From Acidiflorens sp963847715 (GTDB lineage: Bacteria; Acidobacteriota; Terriglobia; Terriglobales; Acidobacteriaceae): 64,000 bases of DNA. Shown here piece by piece: positions 46,743 through 55,303 of the stretch. The DNA lies in NCBI GenBank assembly GCA_963847715.1, contig CAWKAZ010000013.1:1-64000 (forward strand), in the 5' to 3' direction. The notes beneath the pieces were generated by a model. The model did no database searches. It saw only the letters and a list, made by a program, of their open reading frames with translations, and was not told where the DNA came from. Both the position numbers and the translations under genes were made by a program. How positions within the stretch are numbered: position 1 is the stretch's first letter; each line of letters begins with the position of its first letter.

Positions 46743-47256
46743 ATTCTTCAGCCTCCGCACTTCCCGCGCTCATATTCCGCGGCACTAACCGGCAAGTCAC
46801 CGTAGCCTCCGCCGCTACTTTGCCGTCGACGTAAGCCTTGCCTTCCAGCCGCGCTGCCGTAATCCGCCATGCCTTGACGGTAACTTCAATGCGCAACTGA
46901 TCTCCCGGCACCACCGGACGCCGAAACCGAGCCTTCTCGATCCCGGTAAACACCATCAGCATCTCGTCGCGGTTCGGAACTTCCGTAAGCAGCAGCAGCC
47001 CGCCCGCCTGCGCGATCGCTTCCACGATCAGCACGCCCGGCATAATCGGCTTCTCAGGAAAGTGTCCCTGGAAAAATGGTTCGGTGATCGTGACGTTCTT
47101 GAGCGCGACAATGCTCTTCATCCGCTCCAGGTCGATCACGCGGTCGATCAACAGAAAAGGAAACCGGTGCGGCAGAATCTTGAGAATGTCGCCAATATCC
47201 ATCCCGGTTTTCACCGGCTCTGGCTCGTAGGGAGTGGGTTGTTGAGTGTCTGTCAT
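46741..47256 (-). CDS. fabZ: 3-hydroxyacyl-ACP dehydratase FabZ
   Basis: FabZ dehydrates 3-hydroxyacyl-ACP in fatty acid elongation. The hotdog fold is seen with ILPHRFPFLLIDRVIDLE, the catalytic HFPEKPIMPGVLIVEAIAQA (His, Glu), and VVPGDQLRIEVTV. At 171 residues it has about 18 extra N-terminal residues. It is the first gene of the leftward fabZ-lpxA-lpxI group. The repeat pair at 47,301-47,409 lies upstream. Confidence 0.97.
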   Translation of the reverse strand: MTDTQQPTPYEPEPVKTGMDIGDILKILPHRFPFLLIDRVIDLERMKSIVALKNVTITEPFFQGHFPEKPIMPGVLIVEAIAQAGGLLLLTEVPNRDEMLMVFTGIEKARFRRPVVPGDQLRIEVTVKAWRITAARLEGKAYVDGKVAAEATVTCRLVPRNMSAGSAEAEE

Positions 47257-47300
47257 GCTCTTTCGTTCAAGCCGAAGATTATACTGTAGCGCGAGAACAA

Positions 47301-47409
47301 GGTCAGAGGTAAGAGGTCAGATTGCAAAGGTAAGAAAACATGAAGTCAAACTTTGTGCCGACTTCGATCGCTTTTCACCTCTGCAATCTGACCTCTGACC
47401 TCTGACCTC
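47301..47409. repeat. GAGGTCAGA dispersed repeat, inverted pair
   Basis: AGGTCAGAGGTAAGAGGTC with AGATTGCAAAGGTAA faces CACCTCTGCAATCTGACCTC with TGACCTCTGACC, about 40 nt apart, as a near-perfect inverted repeat of some 33 bases. It occupies the divergent fabZ/amidohydrolase region, ending 16 nt before the amidohydrolase start. Confidence 0.8.
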
Positions 47410-47424
47410 GCCGGAAAGGCCCTC

Positions 47425-49434
47425 ATGAAGAAACTTTTTGCCATCATCCCAATCCTCCTCGCCTCCACTCTCTGGTCGCAATCCGCCGTCCCCGCTCTTC
47501 CCGCCGACATTCCGGGCACTGCCGAGCGCTACTCGATGCTCCTGATGGGCAACCTCGCCGGACAGGAAGCAACCTGGATCGGCTCCGACGGCACGCTCCA
47601 CATCTTCTTCCAGTTCAACGACCGTGGACGCGGCCCTAAAACCACCAGCATCCTCAAACTCGATCCGAATGGTATCCCCGTCTCCGAGGTCATCACCGGC
47701 AACGACTACCTCAAGTCCCCAGTCAACGAAAACTATTCGGTCGAAGCCGGAACCGCGCGCTGGAAGAGCAGCGTCGAACAAGGCGAGAAGAAGGTCTCAG
47801 CGCCTGCCTTCTACTCTGCAATCAACGGCGGACCATCCGAGATCGCGCTCCTCGCCCACGCCGCTCTAAAGAACGGAGGCAAAATCGCACTACTCCCCGA
47901 AGGCGAGGCCCGCGTAGAGAAGAAGTCCGAACTCGATGTGGAAGCCACCGGCCGCAAGAAACACGTCGCTCTCTATGCCATCGCCGGACTCGATTTCTCG
48001 CCGACATATTTCTGGGCGGAAGGCACCGATAAATTCTTCGCCTCCGTCGACACCTGGGGATCCATCGTTCCCGAAGGCTGGGAATCCGCCGTCAAGCCGC
48101 TGCTGGCCGCGCAAGAGCAAGTCAAGCAATCCCGCTCCGCCGATCTAGCCGCCAAACTTGCGCATCACGGGACTGGTGAAATTCTCTTCGCGCACGCCAA
48201 TGTATTCGACGCCGAAACTGGGAAGATTATTCCCGACCAGGGGGTCCTCGTCATCGGCAACCGCATCGTCGCGCCCGAACCGTCGATGGTTGGCCCAGAG
48301 CCCCAGATCATCGACGCCACCAACAAAACCCTCCTCCCCGGCCTCTGGGACATGCACGCCCACGTCGGCGATAACGACGGCCTCCTCAATCTGGCCGCCG
48401 GGGTCACCTCCGTCCGCGATCTTGCCAACGACACTGACTCGCTCCTCGCCCGCCGCCAGCGCATCGCCGACGGAAAAGAAATCGGCACTCGCATCGTTCT
48501 CGCCGGAATCATCGATGGCCCCGGCCCGTATCAAGGTCCGACCAAGGTCCTCGTCTCAACCGAAGCTGAAGCCCGCGCCGCTGTCGACAACTACAAGAAG
48601 CTCGGCTACGTGCAGATCAAGATCTACAGCTCCGTCGACCCCGCGCTCGTCCCGGCCATCATCGACGAGGCCCACAAGAATGGCATGCGCGTCAGCGGAC
48701 ATATCCCCGCCGGCATGATCGCCTCCCAATGTGTAGAACTCGGATACGACGAAATCCAGCACATCAATTTTCTCGTCTTGAATTTCTTCCCGGAAATCAA
48801 AGACACCAACACCATCACCCGCCTCACCAAGCCCGGAGAAGTCGCCGCCGGCCTCGACCTCAACTCGCCGCAGGTCCAGTCCTTTATCAAGCTGCTGCAG
48901 GATCACCACACCAAGCTCGATCTCACCCTCAGCGTCTTCGAAGATCAATACATGGTGCGCCCGGGCGAGATTCCTCTAGGATTTCGATCCGTAGCTGGCC
49001 GCCTTCCCGCGCAAGTCCGTCGCGGACTCCTCAGCGCCGGAATGACTCCGCCGAAGGGGATGGACGACACGTACAAAAAATCCTTCGCCAAGATGCTCGA
49101 CTTCACCGGACTGCTTTATCGCAGCGGCCTCGGCATCGAAGACGGCACCGACAACATGGCCGGATTCGCCCTCCATCGCGAACTCGAACTCGACGTCCAG
49201 GCCGGGATCCCCGCCGCCAAGGTCCTGCAAAACGCCACCCTGAACGCCGCCCGCATCATGAGCCTCGACAAAGAGCTGGGTTCCATCGCCCCCGGCAAAC
49301 TGGCCGACGTAATCCTGGTCGATGGCGATCCCACGAAAAACATCAGCGACATCCGCAAAACCATCCTCACGGTAAAAGATGGAGTTATCTACAAACCCGA
49401 CGAACTCTACACCGAACTCGGAGTGGCTCCGTAA
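47425..49434 (+). CDS. Large periplasmic amidohydrolase family protein
   Basis: The 669-residue precursor has a signal peptide (MKKLFAIIPILLASTLWSQS), a ~230-residue N-terminal beta-rich region not typical of amidohydrolases, and an amidohydrolase-1 domain from about residue 245: LLPGLWDMHAHVGDNDGLL (HxH), ADGKEIGTRIVLAG, VSGHIPAG (His), IEDGTDNMAGF (Asp), ending in SIAPGKLADVILVDGDPTK. The domain resembles prolidase-like enzymes, but the substrate is unknown. It is divergent from fabZ. Confidence 0.87.
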   Translation: MKKLFAIIPILLASTLWSQSAVPALPADIPGTAERYSMLLMGNLAGQEATWIGSDGTLHIFFQFNDRGRGPKTTSILKLDPNGIPVSEVITGNDYLKSPVNENYSVEAGTARWKSSVEQGEKKVSAPAFYSAINGGPSEIALLAHAALKNGGKIALLPEGEARVEKKSELDVEATGRKKHVALYAIAGLDFSPTYFWAEGTDKFFASVDTWGSIVPEGWESAVKPLLAAQEQVKQSRSADLAAKLAHHGTGEILFAHANVFDAETGKIIPDQGVLVIGNRIVAPEPSMVGPEPQIIDATNKTLLPGLWDMHAHVGDNDGLLNLAAGVTSVRDLANDTDSLLARRQRIADGKEIGTRIVLAGIIDGPGPYQGPTKVLVSTEAEARAAVDNYKKLGYVQIKIYSSVDPALVPAIIDEAHKNGMRVSGHIPAGMIASQCVELGYDEIQHINFLVLNFFPEIKDTNTITRLTKPGEVAAGLDLNSPQVQSFIKLLQDHHTKLDLTLSVFEDQYMVRPGEIPLGFRSVAGRLPAQVRRGLLSAGMTPPKGMDDTYKKSFAKMLDFTGLLYRSGLGIEDGTDNMAGFALHRELELDVQAGIPAAKVLQNATLNAARIMSLDKELGSIAPGKLADVILVDGDPTKNISDIRKTILTVKDGVIYKPDELYTELGVAP

Positions 49435-49445
49435 GAGTTCTGTGT

Positions 49446-49470
49446 GCCCCACTTGCGCTTTTGCAAGGTG
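49446..49470. other. GC-rich hairpin after the amidohydrolase
   Basis: CCCACTTGC and GCAAGGTGGG pair with one bulge around a short loop just downstream of the stop. There is no T-run, so I do not call it a terminator with confidence; it may be a dispersed hairpin. Confidence 0.4.
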
Positions 49471-49598
49471 GGATTCCACGGTCGCTGGTGCCTTAAGTAA
49501 CCTGCATCTGTGATGCCTGCACTATGCTCGATCTCCCAATGTGCCGATGATCACTTTGGCCGTTGCCAGCGACTGCCGGCAGAGGCCGGAGCCGATTC

Positions 49599-49952
49599 AT
49601 GGATTCCACTCACACTGATCTCTTTACTCCCGTTGCCCCAGCTCCCGACCGCCGTCATCACCCCCGCTACAGCGTTCACATACAGATCGAGATCCATCAG
49701 GAAGACAACGACGTTCCCATGCGCCTCGAGACCACCGACATCAGCCGCGGGGGCTGCTACATCCAGTTGATGATTCCTCTCCAGGTGGGCATCCGCCTGC
49801 AAGCCACGCTCTGGCTCGACGGAGTTCCCATACTTGTTCGCGGACTCGTCGTCACCCGTCACCCTCAGTTCGGCAACGGCATCATGTTTGTGGAATTTAA
49901 AGAAGGCGACGAAAGACTTCTCCAGCGCTACCTGGACGGTATCGCCCTCTAA
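49599..49952 (+). CDS. PilZ domain protein
   Basis: PilZ domains bind cyclic di-GMP. From the ATG at 49599 the 117-residue protein has APDRRHHPRYSVHIQI (RRHxR type) and ETTDISRGGCYIQ (DxSxGG), the two ligand-binding boxes. An upstream ATG at 49563 would add 12 residues. It consists of the PilZ domain only, so it is a likely adaptor of motility or envelope processes; no target is adjacent. Confidence 0.85.
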   Translation: MDSTHTDLFTPVAPAPDRRHHPRYSVHIQIEIHQEDNDVPMRLETTDISRGGCYIQLMIPLQVGIRLQATLWLDGVPILVRGLVVTRHPQFGNGIMFVEFKEGDERLLQRYLDGIAL

Positions 49953-50034
49953 CAACAGATGAGGTTTTGGGTGGCACCGCGCTTCAGCGCTGCGATTAGC
50001 GTGCGTTCCATGAAAGGCAATTAGCCTCTGAGGA

Positions 50035-50520
50035 CTAAATCTTCCGCCGCGGCTTCTGTTTTTTCGAGATCGAGCGGATCACCAGCTTGCCTTTGCCACT
50101 CGCAGGCAGCGGCTTCTCCGACTGCGCGATGGCCGCAGCAATCAGTTCTTCCACCCGCGGATCCGCAAGCGTCGCCGCCGACTCCAGCCGGATAAAGCGG
50201 TTTTGGATGCCGCTGCCTAACAGCAGCTCGTGCGGATCAGGCAATGACGCTCCGTAATAAAACGAGAGCCCCACTCCATTCGCCGCAGCGGCCAGCGAGA
50301 CAATGCAATCTGACGGTCGTTCCGTCGGACAATACCCGATCACGAAAAAGTTGTAATTGTCGTAAACCAGTTCGTTCGCCGTGGGGAGGCGCTTGCGTAA
50401 TACCTTCCGCAAAGAACGGATCAGAGCCGCATCCTTGGCGTCAAACTTGTCGATAAACCCGGCCAGCTGCACCTTACCGGAAGCACCTGCTTGCGACGTA
50501 ATTTTCGTCTTAGTCTTCAT
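50035..50520 (-). CDS. DUF1801-like protein
   Basis: The 161-residue protein has the DUF1801/YdhG-like core: FDAKDAALIRSLRKVLRKRL, NELVYDNYNFFVIGY, VSLAAAANGVGLSFYYGAS, and a basic C-terminal tail (IRSISKKQKPRRKI). The domain has no assigned activity. It is unlike the other DUF1801 gene at 54,791. No operon partner is evident. Confidence 0.7.
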   Translation of the reverse strand: MKTKTKITSQAGASGKVQLAGFIDKFDAKDAALIRSLRKVLRKRLPTANELVYDNYNFFVIGYCPTERPSDCIVSLAAAANGVGLSFYYGASLPDPHELLLGSGIQNRFIRLESAATLADPRVEELIAAAIAQSEKPLPASGKGKLVIRSISKKQKPRRKI

Positions 50521-50566
50521 AATGAATAAAACGCCGCGCGGACAAGCTCATCCCGCGTTCGATGAA

Positions 50567-51238
50567 TCAATAGGCATCAATCTCTTTGAAAAGGAGCGTA
50601 GTCGACACCCGTTCGTTTCCATCCACATCGAAGAACTGCTGTCGGTGAGAGAAGCTGATCTTCCCAACCAGGTAATAAGTCCCGCTTGCGGTGAAGAGCT
50701 GCGAATAATCTTGTTTGAACGAAAAGACTCCATCCCTGTGATGGTACGGGCGCTTATGCCGATGGACCGGATCAAAATCCGTAATAGCCAAAAACCCGCA
50801 GTTCTTTAGCACGCGATCAGCTTCCGCAATGGCGGCGAACAGTTCACTGCGATCGAGAAGATAAAGGCAAAATCCGAAGAACACGAAATCGAATGATTGC
50901 GTTTCAAACGGCAGGCTCGACGCCGTGCCGGTGTGAAGCTGAATCCGCCCACCGCTGGCGTACTTGAGATTTCCGTCCGTCACTGCGAGTTCTGAAGGAT
51001 CAATACCCTTGCCAGTTGCCTCTAGAAGATCACACATGTGTTCCACGTTCACGCCATTGCTGCATCCAATTTCCAGGATCGAGTTGATTTTGTCTTTGAA
51101 CGGTGCCAGGGTCTGAGCGAGCCAATCGATTTCAAAAAAGCCCTCTTTCGACGTTGCGCGCGAAGTCAACGCCGGTTTGTTTCGGAGGAAGTAGCTGTCG
51201 CCTTCACCTTCGAGAAATGCGGCAGACTGTTTTTTCAT
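50567..51238 (-). CDS. Class I SAM-dependent methyltransferase
   Basis: I chose the ATG at 51238 after AGAGGGA; the longer open frame upstream is low-complexity. The 223-residue enzyme carries ILEIGCSNGVNVEHMCDLL (motif I), GKGIDPSELAV (motif II), SLPFETQSFDFVFFGFCLY (motif IV) and VLKNCGFLAITDF (motif V). Substrate unknown. It overlaps no neighbour and lies downstream of the DUF6644 gene on the same strand. Confidence 0.85.
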   Translation of the reverse strand: MKKQSAAFLEGEGDSYFLRNKPALTSRATSKEGFFEIDWLAQTLAPFKDKINSILEIGCSNGVNVEHMCDLLEATGKGIDPSELAVTDGNLKYASGGRIQLHTGTASSLPFETQSFDFVFFGFCLYLLDRSELFAAIAEADRVLKNCGFLAITDFDPVHRHKRPYHHRDGVFSFKQDYSQLFTASGTYYLVGKISFSHRQQFFDVDGNERVSTTLLFKEIDAY

Positions 51239-51270
51239 AATCATTCCCTCTGCTATCGGTCCAGAAAAGT

Positions 51271-51762
51271 CTAAGTGAATCCGATGAATCGTCCTGCCGC
51301 AACCACGCCCACCCACAACAGAATCGAAACGCATGCGGCAACTTTCGCCCCAACCGGCACGGCCTCGCCCCCATCCCGCGCCGCCACCTTCCGATAGGCC
51401 GTCCAATGAAAGATGAGCAGGTTCACGCCAACCAGAAGCAGTAATAACATCTTCAATCGAAATGCCGGATTGCTATACACCTTCACCGCTTCCGATGAAA
51501 ACAGCAGCGCTCCGGTAACCACCTGCGCCGCAAATCCTGCCCACGCCCACGGAAGCAGACGCGCCCACACTTCCGAAACGCGCTCCCGTCGCTTCATCCA
51601 TCCCAGAAGACGCAAATCGAAAACTGTGCTCGTTCCCACCAGCAACACAATCCCGAACAGATGCAGGGTTTCGATCGCTGGAAACAGCCACAGCGATTCC
51701 CGTATTCCGCCGCCCACGGTCGTCTGTTCCAGCCACTTACAGAATGCCAGCATGTCAGGCAT
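51271..51762 (-). CDS. DUF6644-type membrane protein
   Basis: The 163-residue protein has four membrane helices, with LETLHLFGIVLLVGTSTVFD-like sequence in the second (His and Asp in the bilayer) and FHWTAYRKVA late. This pattern fits DUF6644, which often accompanies DUF6152 as here; the two are 4 nt apart. The conserved His residues suggest heme or metal binding, unproven. Confidence 0.75.
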   Translation of the reverse strand: MPDMLAFCKWLEQTTVGGGIRESLWLFPAIETLHLFGIVLLVGTSTVFDLRLLGWMKRRERVSEVWARLLPWAWAGFAAQVVTGALLFSSEAVKVYSNPAFRLKMLLLLLVGVNLLIFHWTAYRKVAARDGGEAVPVGAKVAACVSILLWVGVVAAGRFIGFT

Positions 51763-51765
51763 GTT

Positions 51766-52170
51766 CTATGGGGACCCCGACAACGACTTGCCGTCGGCAA
51801 GTTCGATCCGTCCCACAGACATATAAGAAGAGCCGTCCTTCGCCCGGAAGCCAAACACCGTCACGCGGTCCCCGTGTTTCAGCGAATTCGGGCTCCATCC
51901 GTGACGGCCCAGCATCAACGGACTCCCGCACTCCAGTGCCCAGTTCGCAACCTTTCCCTGCTCGTCTTTCAGGTCAGCGTGTATCACGGCATGCGGCTGG
52001 ATCCACTGAAAATCTGTGACCATCCCCTGCATGCTCACGATGTGCGTAGTATCAAACTGCGCCAACCCGTGATGCGCGAGCAGAGACGGCACGACCAAGA
52101 GAAACCCGACCACGATCAAGACGGCAACCGTACGTTTACTCTGCAAATCACTCACGTCACTGGGCTTCAT
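51766..52170 (-). CDS. DUF6152-type secreted protein
   Basis: The 134-residue precursor has one signal anchor (VAVLIVVGFLLVVPSLLAHH) and an OB-like domain with HHGLAQFDTTHIVSMQGMVT, IQPHAVIHADLKDE and GDRVTVFGFRAKDG, as in DUF6152. The family is common in Acidobacteriota next to DUF6644, and its role is unknown. It overlaps the upstream YncE-like gene by 14 nt. Confidence 0.78.
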   Translation of the reverse strand: MKPSDVSDLQSKRTVAVLIVVGFLLVVPSLLAHHGLAQFDTTHIVSMQGMVTDFQWIQPHAVIHADLKDEQGKVANWALECGSPLMLGRHGWSPNSLKHGDRVTVFGFRAKDGSSYMSVGRIELADGKSLSGSP

Positions 52171-53173
52171 AAATTTGCAGCTCCAGTTTCGCGTCCGGCT
52201 TGCCTTTACCCGAAACAGCGACGTAGAGCCGTTTCAAATCCGGCACAAAGATTGATGACTTCGCACGGTAGGCGGTCGGCACTTCCGCGACATGCTCGTA
52301 GTGGTCTGCATCGCGCTGTTCAAAAACAGACGCTGTTTCGCTCCCCGTCACGTAAATCCGCCTCCGGGCAACATCAAACGACATGTCGCTGTTAAAGCCA
52401 ACACATGGGAGCGACGCCACGACCTTACCCGTATCACTATTAAGAACGATGAACTGTGCCGGCTGCCGGGTAGCAACAAAAATTCGATGGTCCGCTTCAT
52501 CCAGTAAAATCGCATGGGCCACGTGGGCTTCCGGCAAGGGGAACTTCGCAACAAGTTGGCTAGTGCCAAGATCAACCACTCCGACTTCATCGGTCCCCGT
52601 AAGATTCACATAGAGCTTCTTGCCCTCGCGGTCGACGACCATCCCCTCATTCGAACTACCCGGCAGTCCGGCAACGTCGCCGATGTGCGTAAAGGATTTT
52701 GTATCGATGATGCTGAGGACGTGTGTGGGCCCATTCGAACCACCTCCACTCTCCACATAGAAATATCGATTCACGGGATTAAGCACGCCGTGATCGACAC
52801 CCTCACCCAATTTGATGGTCTTGATAATTTTGTATCTCTTGCAATCAACCAGGTGAACTGCACTGTCACCCCCGTCCGTCACTATCAGGCGATTCGACTC
52901 CGGTAGATAAACCATCGTCAGCGGCTGACCGAAGCCCTCAATACTCCGCACCCGTTTCCCCGTCCGGAGTTCGAAAACCTCCACTGTCTTGTGTTCTTCA
53001 GCCGCGAGAAATAAACGGTTCCCTTTGCGGTCTAAACCAAAATGGTCAAAGTCCCCTGCAAAACCGGGCATCGGGGTTCTCGCGATCAACTTCAGTGGGG
53101 TCTTTTCCTGCGCCTTCGCTACAACCATCCCGAGAGTCAATATCAATAGATAAACCTTCAGCGAATGTCGCAA
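52157..53173 (-). CDS. Secreted YncE-like beta-propeller protein
   Basis: The 338-residue protein has a signal peptide (VYLLILTLGMVVAKAQ) and about seven propeller blades (RLFLAAEEHKTVEVFELRTG, RLIVTDGGDSAVHLVDCKRY, KLYVNLTGTDEVGVVDL). Such propellers bind ligands or proteins in the periplasm; YncE's own role is unclear. It is first in the leftward group with DUF6152 and DUF6644, overlapping the former, so the three may form one redox or metal-related unit. Confidence 0.85.
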   Translation of the reverse strand: MRHSLKVYLLILTLGMVVAKAQEKTPLKLIARTPMPGFAGDFDHFGLDRKGNRLFLAAEEHKTVEVFELRTGKRVRSIEGFGQPLTMVYLPESNRLIVTDGGDSAVHLVDCKRYKIIKTIKLGEGVDHGVLNPVNRYFYVESGGGSNGPTHVLSIIDTKSFTHIGDVAGLPGSSNEGMVVDREGKKLYVNLTGTDEVGVVDLGTSQLVAKFPLPEAHVAHAILLDEADHRIFVATRQPAQFIVLNSDTGKVVASLPCVGFNSDMSFDVARRRIYVTGSETASVFEQRDADHYEHVAEVPTAYRAKSSIFVPDLKRLYVAVSGKGKPDAKLELQIYEAQ

Positions 53174-53217
53174 ATGTCCTCCTTGGGAATGTTATGGATG
53201 ACCCTCACTTTACCCAC

Positions 53218-53805
53218 TCAGCTCTTCTCTTGCCATGCTTGGATAACTGCAGACGCTACTCTGTCTTTCCCCATCCGAACAATCGGCAGCGACACCCCAT
53301 CTCCGAGCGGAACCTCCACCGCCTCCATCTCCATATACCCCTTCGCGCGATAAAACGGAACTCCGGTCAGCGTTGCTCCCATCTCCAGCCGCCGAAACCC
53401 TGCCGCCCACGCGGCCTGCTCACACGCTTCGAGAATCATCCCACCAATCCCGCGCCGCGCCCACGCCGGATGCACAAAGAACGCCCGGATCTTCGCCGCC
53501 TCAGTCGCCGGATCAAGCAACGAATCCTCGCGGCCCGCAAACTGATCTCCGCCATACAAAGTCTTGCGCTTGCTCCAGCCGCCGCAGGCCACCAGGATTC
53601 TCTGAACAGAAGATTCCGTCTCTTCCGCGGCAAAGTAAGTTCCATCCGCAATCAGTTGCGTGTCCACGCCGTACACTGTACGCAGGGCGCGCTCCAGCTG
53701 ATCGGGAGAATGATCTTCCGCTTGCAATCCCAGCACCGACGCGCGAATCAATTCCCCCAGCAAAGGAATATCGCGACCCAGCGCCAACCGAATCTGAATG
53801 TTCAT
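53218..53805 (-). CDS. GNAT family N-acetyltransferase
   Basis: The 195-residue enzyme shows the acetyl-CoA site RAFFVHPAWARRGIGGMILE (R/Q-x-x-G-x-G/A), flanked by IRLALGRDIPLLGELI at the N-terminus and the late FYRAKGYMEMEAVEV. Substrate unknown. It is followed by the DUF971 gene on the same strand, 12 nt upstream. Confidence 0.88.
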   Translation of the reverse strand: MNIQIRLALGRDIPLLGELIRASVLGLQAEDHSPDQLERALRTVYGVDTQLIADGTYFAAEETESSVQRILVACGGWSKRKTLYGGDQFAGREDSLLDPATEAAKIRAFFVHPAWARRGIGGMILEACEQAAWAAGFRRLEMGATLTGVPFYRAKGYMEMEAVEVPLGDGVSLPIVRMGKDRVASAVIQAWQEKS

Positions 53806-53817
53806 CGCGGATGGAAT

Positions 53818-54222
53818 TTACTGACGGCTTATGGGTGATGGCTGGCGGCTACTAGCACACTCCGCACACGGACAAACTTCCCGTAGATAAAACCACGAAT
53901 AAATCCCGAGGTCGTGGTTATCATTCCACGAAAACTTCAACGCATACTTACCCACTGCCTCGGCAGACAATGCCTTCACAGCGGCCTTAAACATTGGCAG
54001 CGCCCCCGGAGCCAGCTTCGGCGCCTCGCCCGGTTTCCGCTTCGCCTTCGTCCGTTCGTCTTCACAAAGCGCACAGGGACAAGCGTCCCGCAAAAAGGCA
54101 AACGTGTAGACGGACCGGTGCCCATCTTTCCATTCAATTTCCAATCCCTTCCCAGTCGTCAGATGAATCACGACCGACTTGGGATCATTGCCCACACGAG
54201 GGGTGAAATCAGGCAGCGCCAT
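53818..54222 (-). CDS. DUF971 protein with two CPCxxC motifs
   Basis: The ATG at 54222 gives a 134-residue product. It has a DUF971 (gamma-butyrobetaine hydroxylase N-terminal-like) domain: VIHLTTGKGLEIEWKDGHRS, LRDACPCALCEDER, and LKFSWNDNHDLGIYSWFYLR followed by REVCPCAECAS. The cysteine pairs suggest zinc or Fe-S binding. Such stand-alone proteins are linked to Fe-S assembly in some bacteria, an inference here. It precedes the GNAT gene. Confidence 0.85.
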   Translation of the reverse strand: MALPDFTPRVGNDPKSVVIHLTTGKGLEIEWKDGHRSVYTFAFLRDACPCALCEDERTKAKRKPGEAPKLAPGALPMFKAAVKALSAEAVGKYALKFSWNDNHDLGIYSWFYLREVCPCAECASSRQPSPISRQ

Positions 54223-54402
54223 AAATTTCAGTATCGCACGCCGCGCATCTGGCCGTGTGAAGTCGGCCCTCATTCACTGGACTCCGGGTTGCCGGCCCGA
54301 CTGTTTGCAGACCGATCAGTCCGAGAGTATATTTCGGTCTTCCGCCGGGTCCGGATATCCATTCGAAAGACCCGTCCACAAAACTAAATTCGGAGGTGAG
54401 GT

Positions 54403-54648
54403 ATGGGATTCATTACCTGGATTGTCGTGGGACTGATCGCTGGTTGGCTTGCCGGTCAGGTCATGAAGGGTGGGGGCTATGGCATTCTCGTGGACATCAT
54501 CCTCGGCATCCTCGGGGGCGTCCTGGGCGGCTGGCTCTTTGGGCTCTTAGGAATCTGGCCCGGCGGCGGCATCATCGGTGCCATCATCGTGGCCTTTATT
54601 GGAGCCATAATCCTGGTCGGGATTACCCGCGTGATTAAAAAAGCCTGA
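54403..54648 (+). CDS. GlsB/YeaQ/YmgE family membrane protein
   Basis: The 81-residue protein has three glycine-rich membrane segments (ITWIVVGLIAGWLAGQVM, DIILGILGGVLGGWLFG, IGAIIVAFIGAIILVGIT), the hallmark of the transglycosylase-associated or GlsB family. Preceded by GGAGGTGAGGT. Its role is probably envelope stress; no activity has been shown. Followed by a hairpin repeat. Confidence 0.93.
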   Translation: MGFITWIVVGLIAGWLAGQVMKGGGYGILVDIILGILGGVLGGWLFGLLGIWPGGGIIGAIIVAFIGAIILVGITRVIKKA

Positions 54649-54652
54649 AAAA

Positions 54653-54679
54653 TGTGGCGCGGACACTCCTGTCCGCGGC
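54653..54679. repeat. TGTGGCGCGGACA dispersed hairpin repeat, copy 2
   Basis: GCGGACA-CTCC-TGTCCGC forms a seven-base-pair hairpin just after the GlsB stop. A diverged copy lies at 36,801-36,826 in the same relation to a stop codon. Confidence 0.6.
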
Positions 54680-54790
54680 TGCTGTCTGTGTACTTGTGCG
54701 TGGCGTTGTGCGTGCACTTGCTTTGCCCTAGGATCGCGGCGGCCCATCGCTGCGATCCAATTAGTTGCTTATGTAAGAGGGGTCCGACCA

Positions 54791-55195
54791 GTGGCGGAGA
54801 ATAAAACCAAGCCCACTAAACTAAGTGTGGCAGCGTTCATCGCCGCCATCACCGACTCGACCAAACGCGCCGACGCCAGGGCCCTCGTCAAATTAATGCA
54901 AAGTGCAACTCGAGAAAAGCCGCAGATGTGGGGACCTTCCATCATCGGCTTCGGCAGCTACCACTACCGCTATGACAGCGGACGCGAAGGCGATATGCCG
55001 CTCATCGCTTTCTCTCCGCGTAAAGCCGCAACGGTTCTGTATGGCCTGACCGGTGCCAGAGACTCCAAGTCCCTGCTCACAAAGCTCGGCAAGCACACAA
55101 CCGGCAAGGGATGCCTCTACATCAAGAAGCTGACCGACGTGGACCAGGAGGTTTTGCAGTCCATGATTGCAAAATCCCTCGCGGCCAGAAAATGA
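54791..55195 (+). CDS. DUF1801 domain protein
   Basis: The 134-residue product (GTG start, GAGGGG about eight bases upstream) has the DUF1801 core: VAAFIAAITDSTKRADARAL, MWGPSIIGFGSYHYRYDSGR, PLIAFSPRKAATVLYG. No activity is known. It is the second DUF1801-like gene in the window. Confidence 0.85.
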   Translation: MAENKTKPTKLSVAAFIAAITDSTKRADARALVKLMQSATREKPQMWGPSIIGFGSYHYRYDSGREGDMPLIAFSPRKAATVLYGLTGARDSKSLLTKLGKHTTGKGCLYIKKLTDVDQEVLQSMIAKSLAARK

Positions 55196-55260
55196 AAAAA
55201 ATGGGCGAACCACTTCTCGCGTTCTTGGAGAAATGGCCCACCCAATTTGCAGAACGGTCT

Positions 55261-55297
55261 TAACCTTTGCAACCTGACCTCGAACCTCTGACCTCAA
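55261..55297. repeat. GAGGTCAGA repeat, single arm
   Basis: AACCTTTGCAACCTGACCTC with GAACCTCTGACCTC is a diverged single arm in the convergent space between the DUF1801 and DUF3395 genes. Confidence 0.65.
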
Positions 55298-55303
55298 CAA
55301 CCG

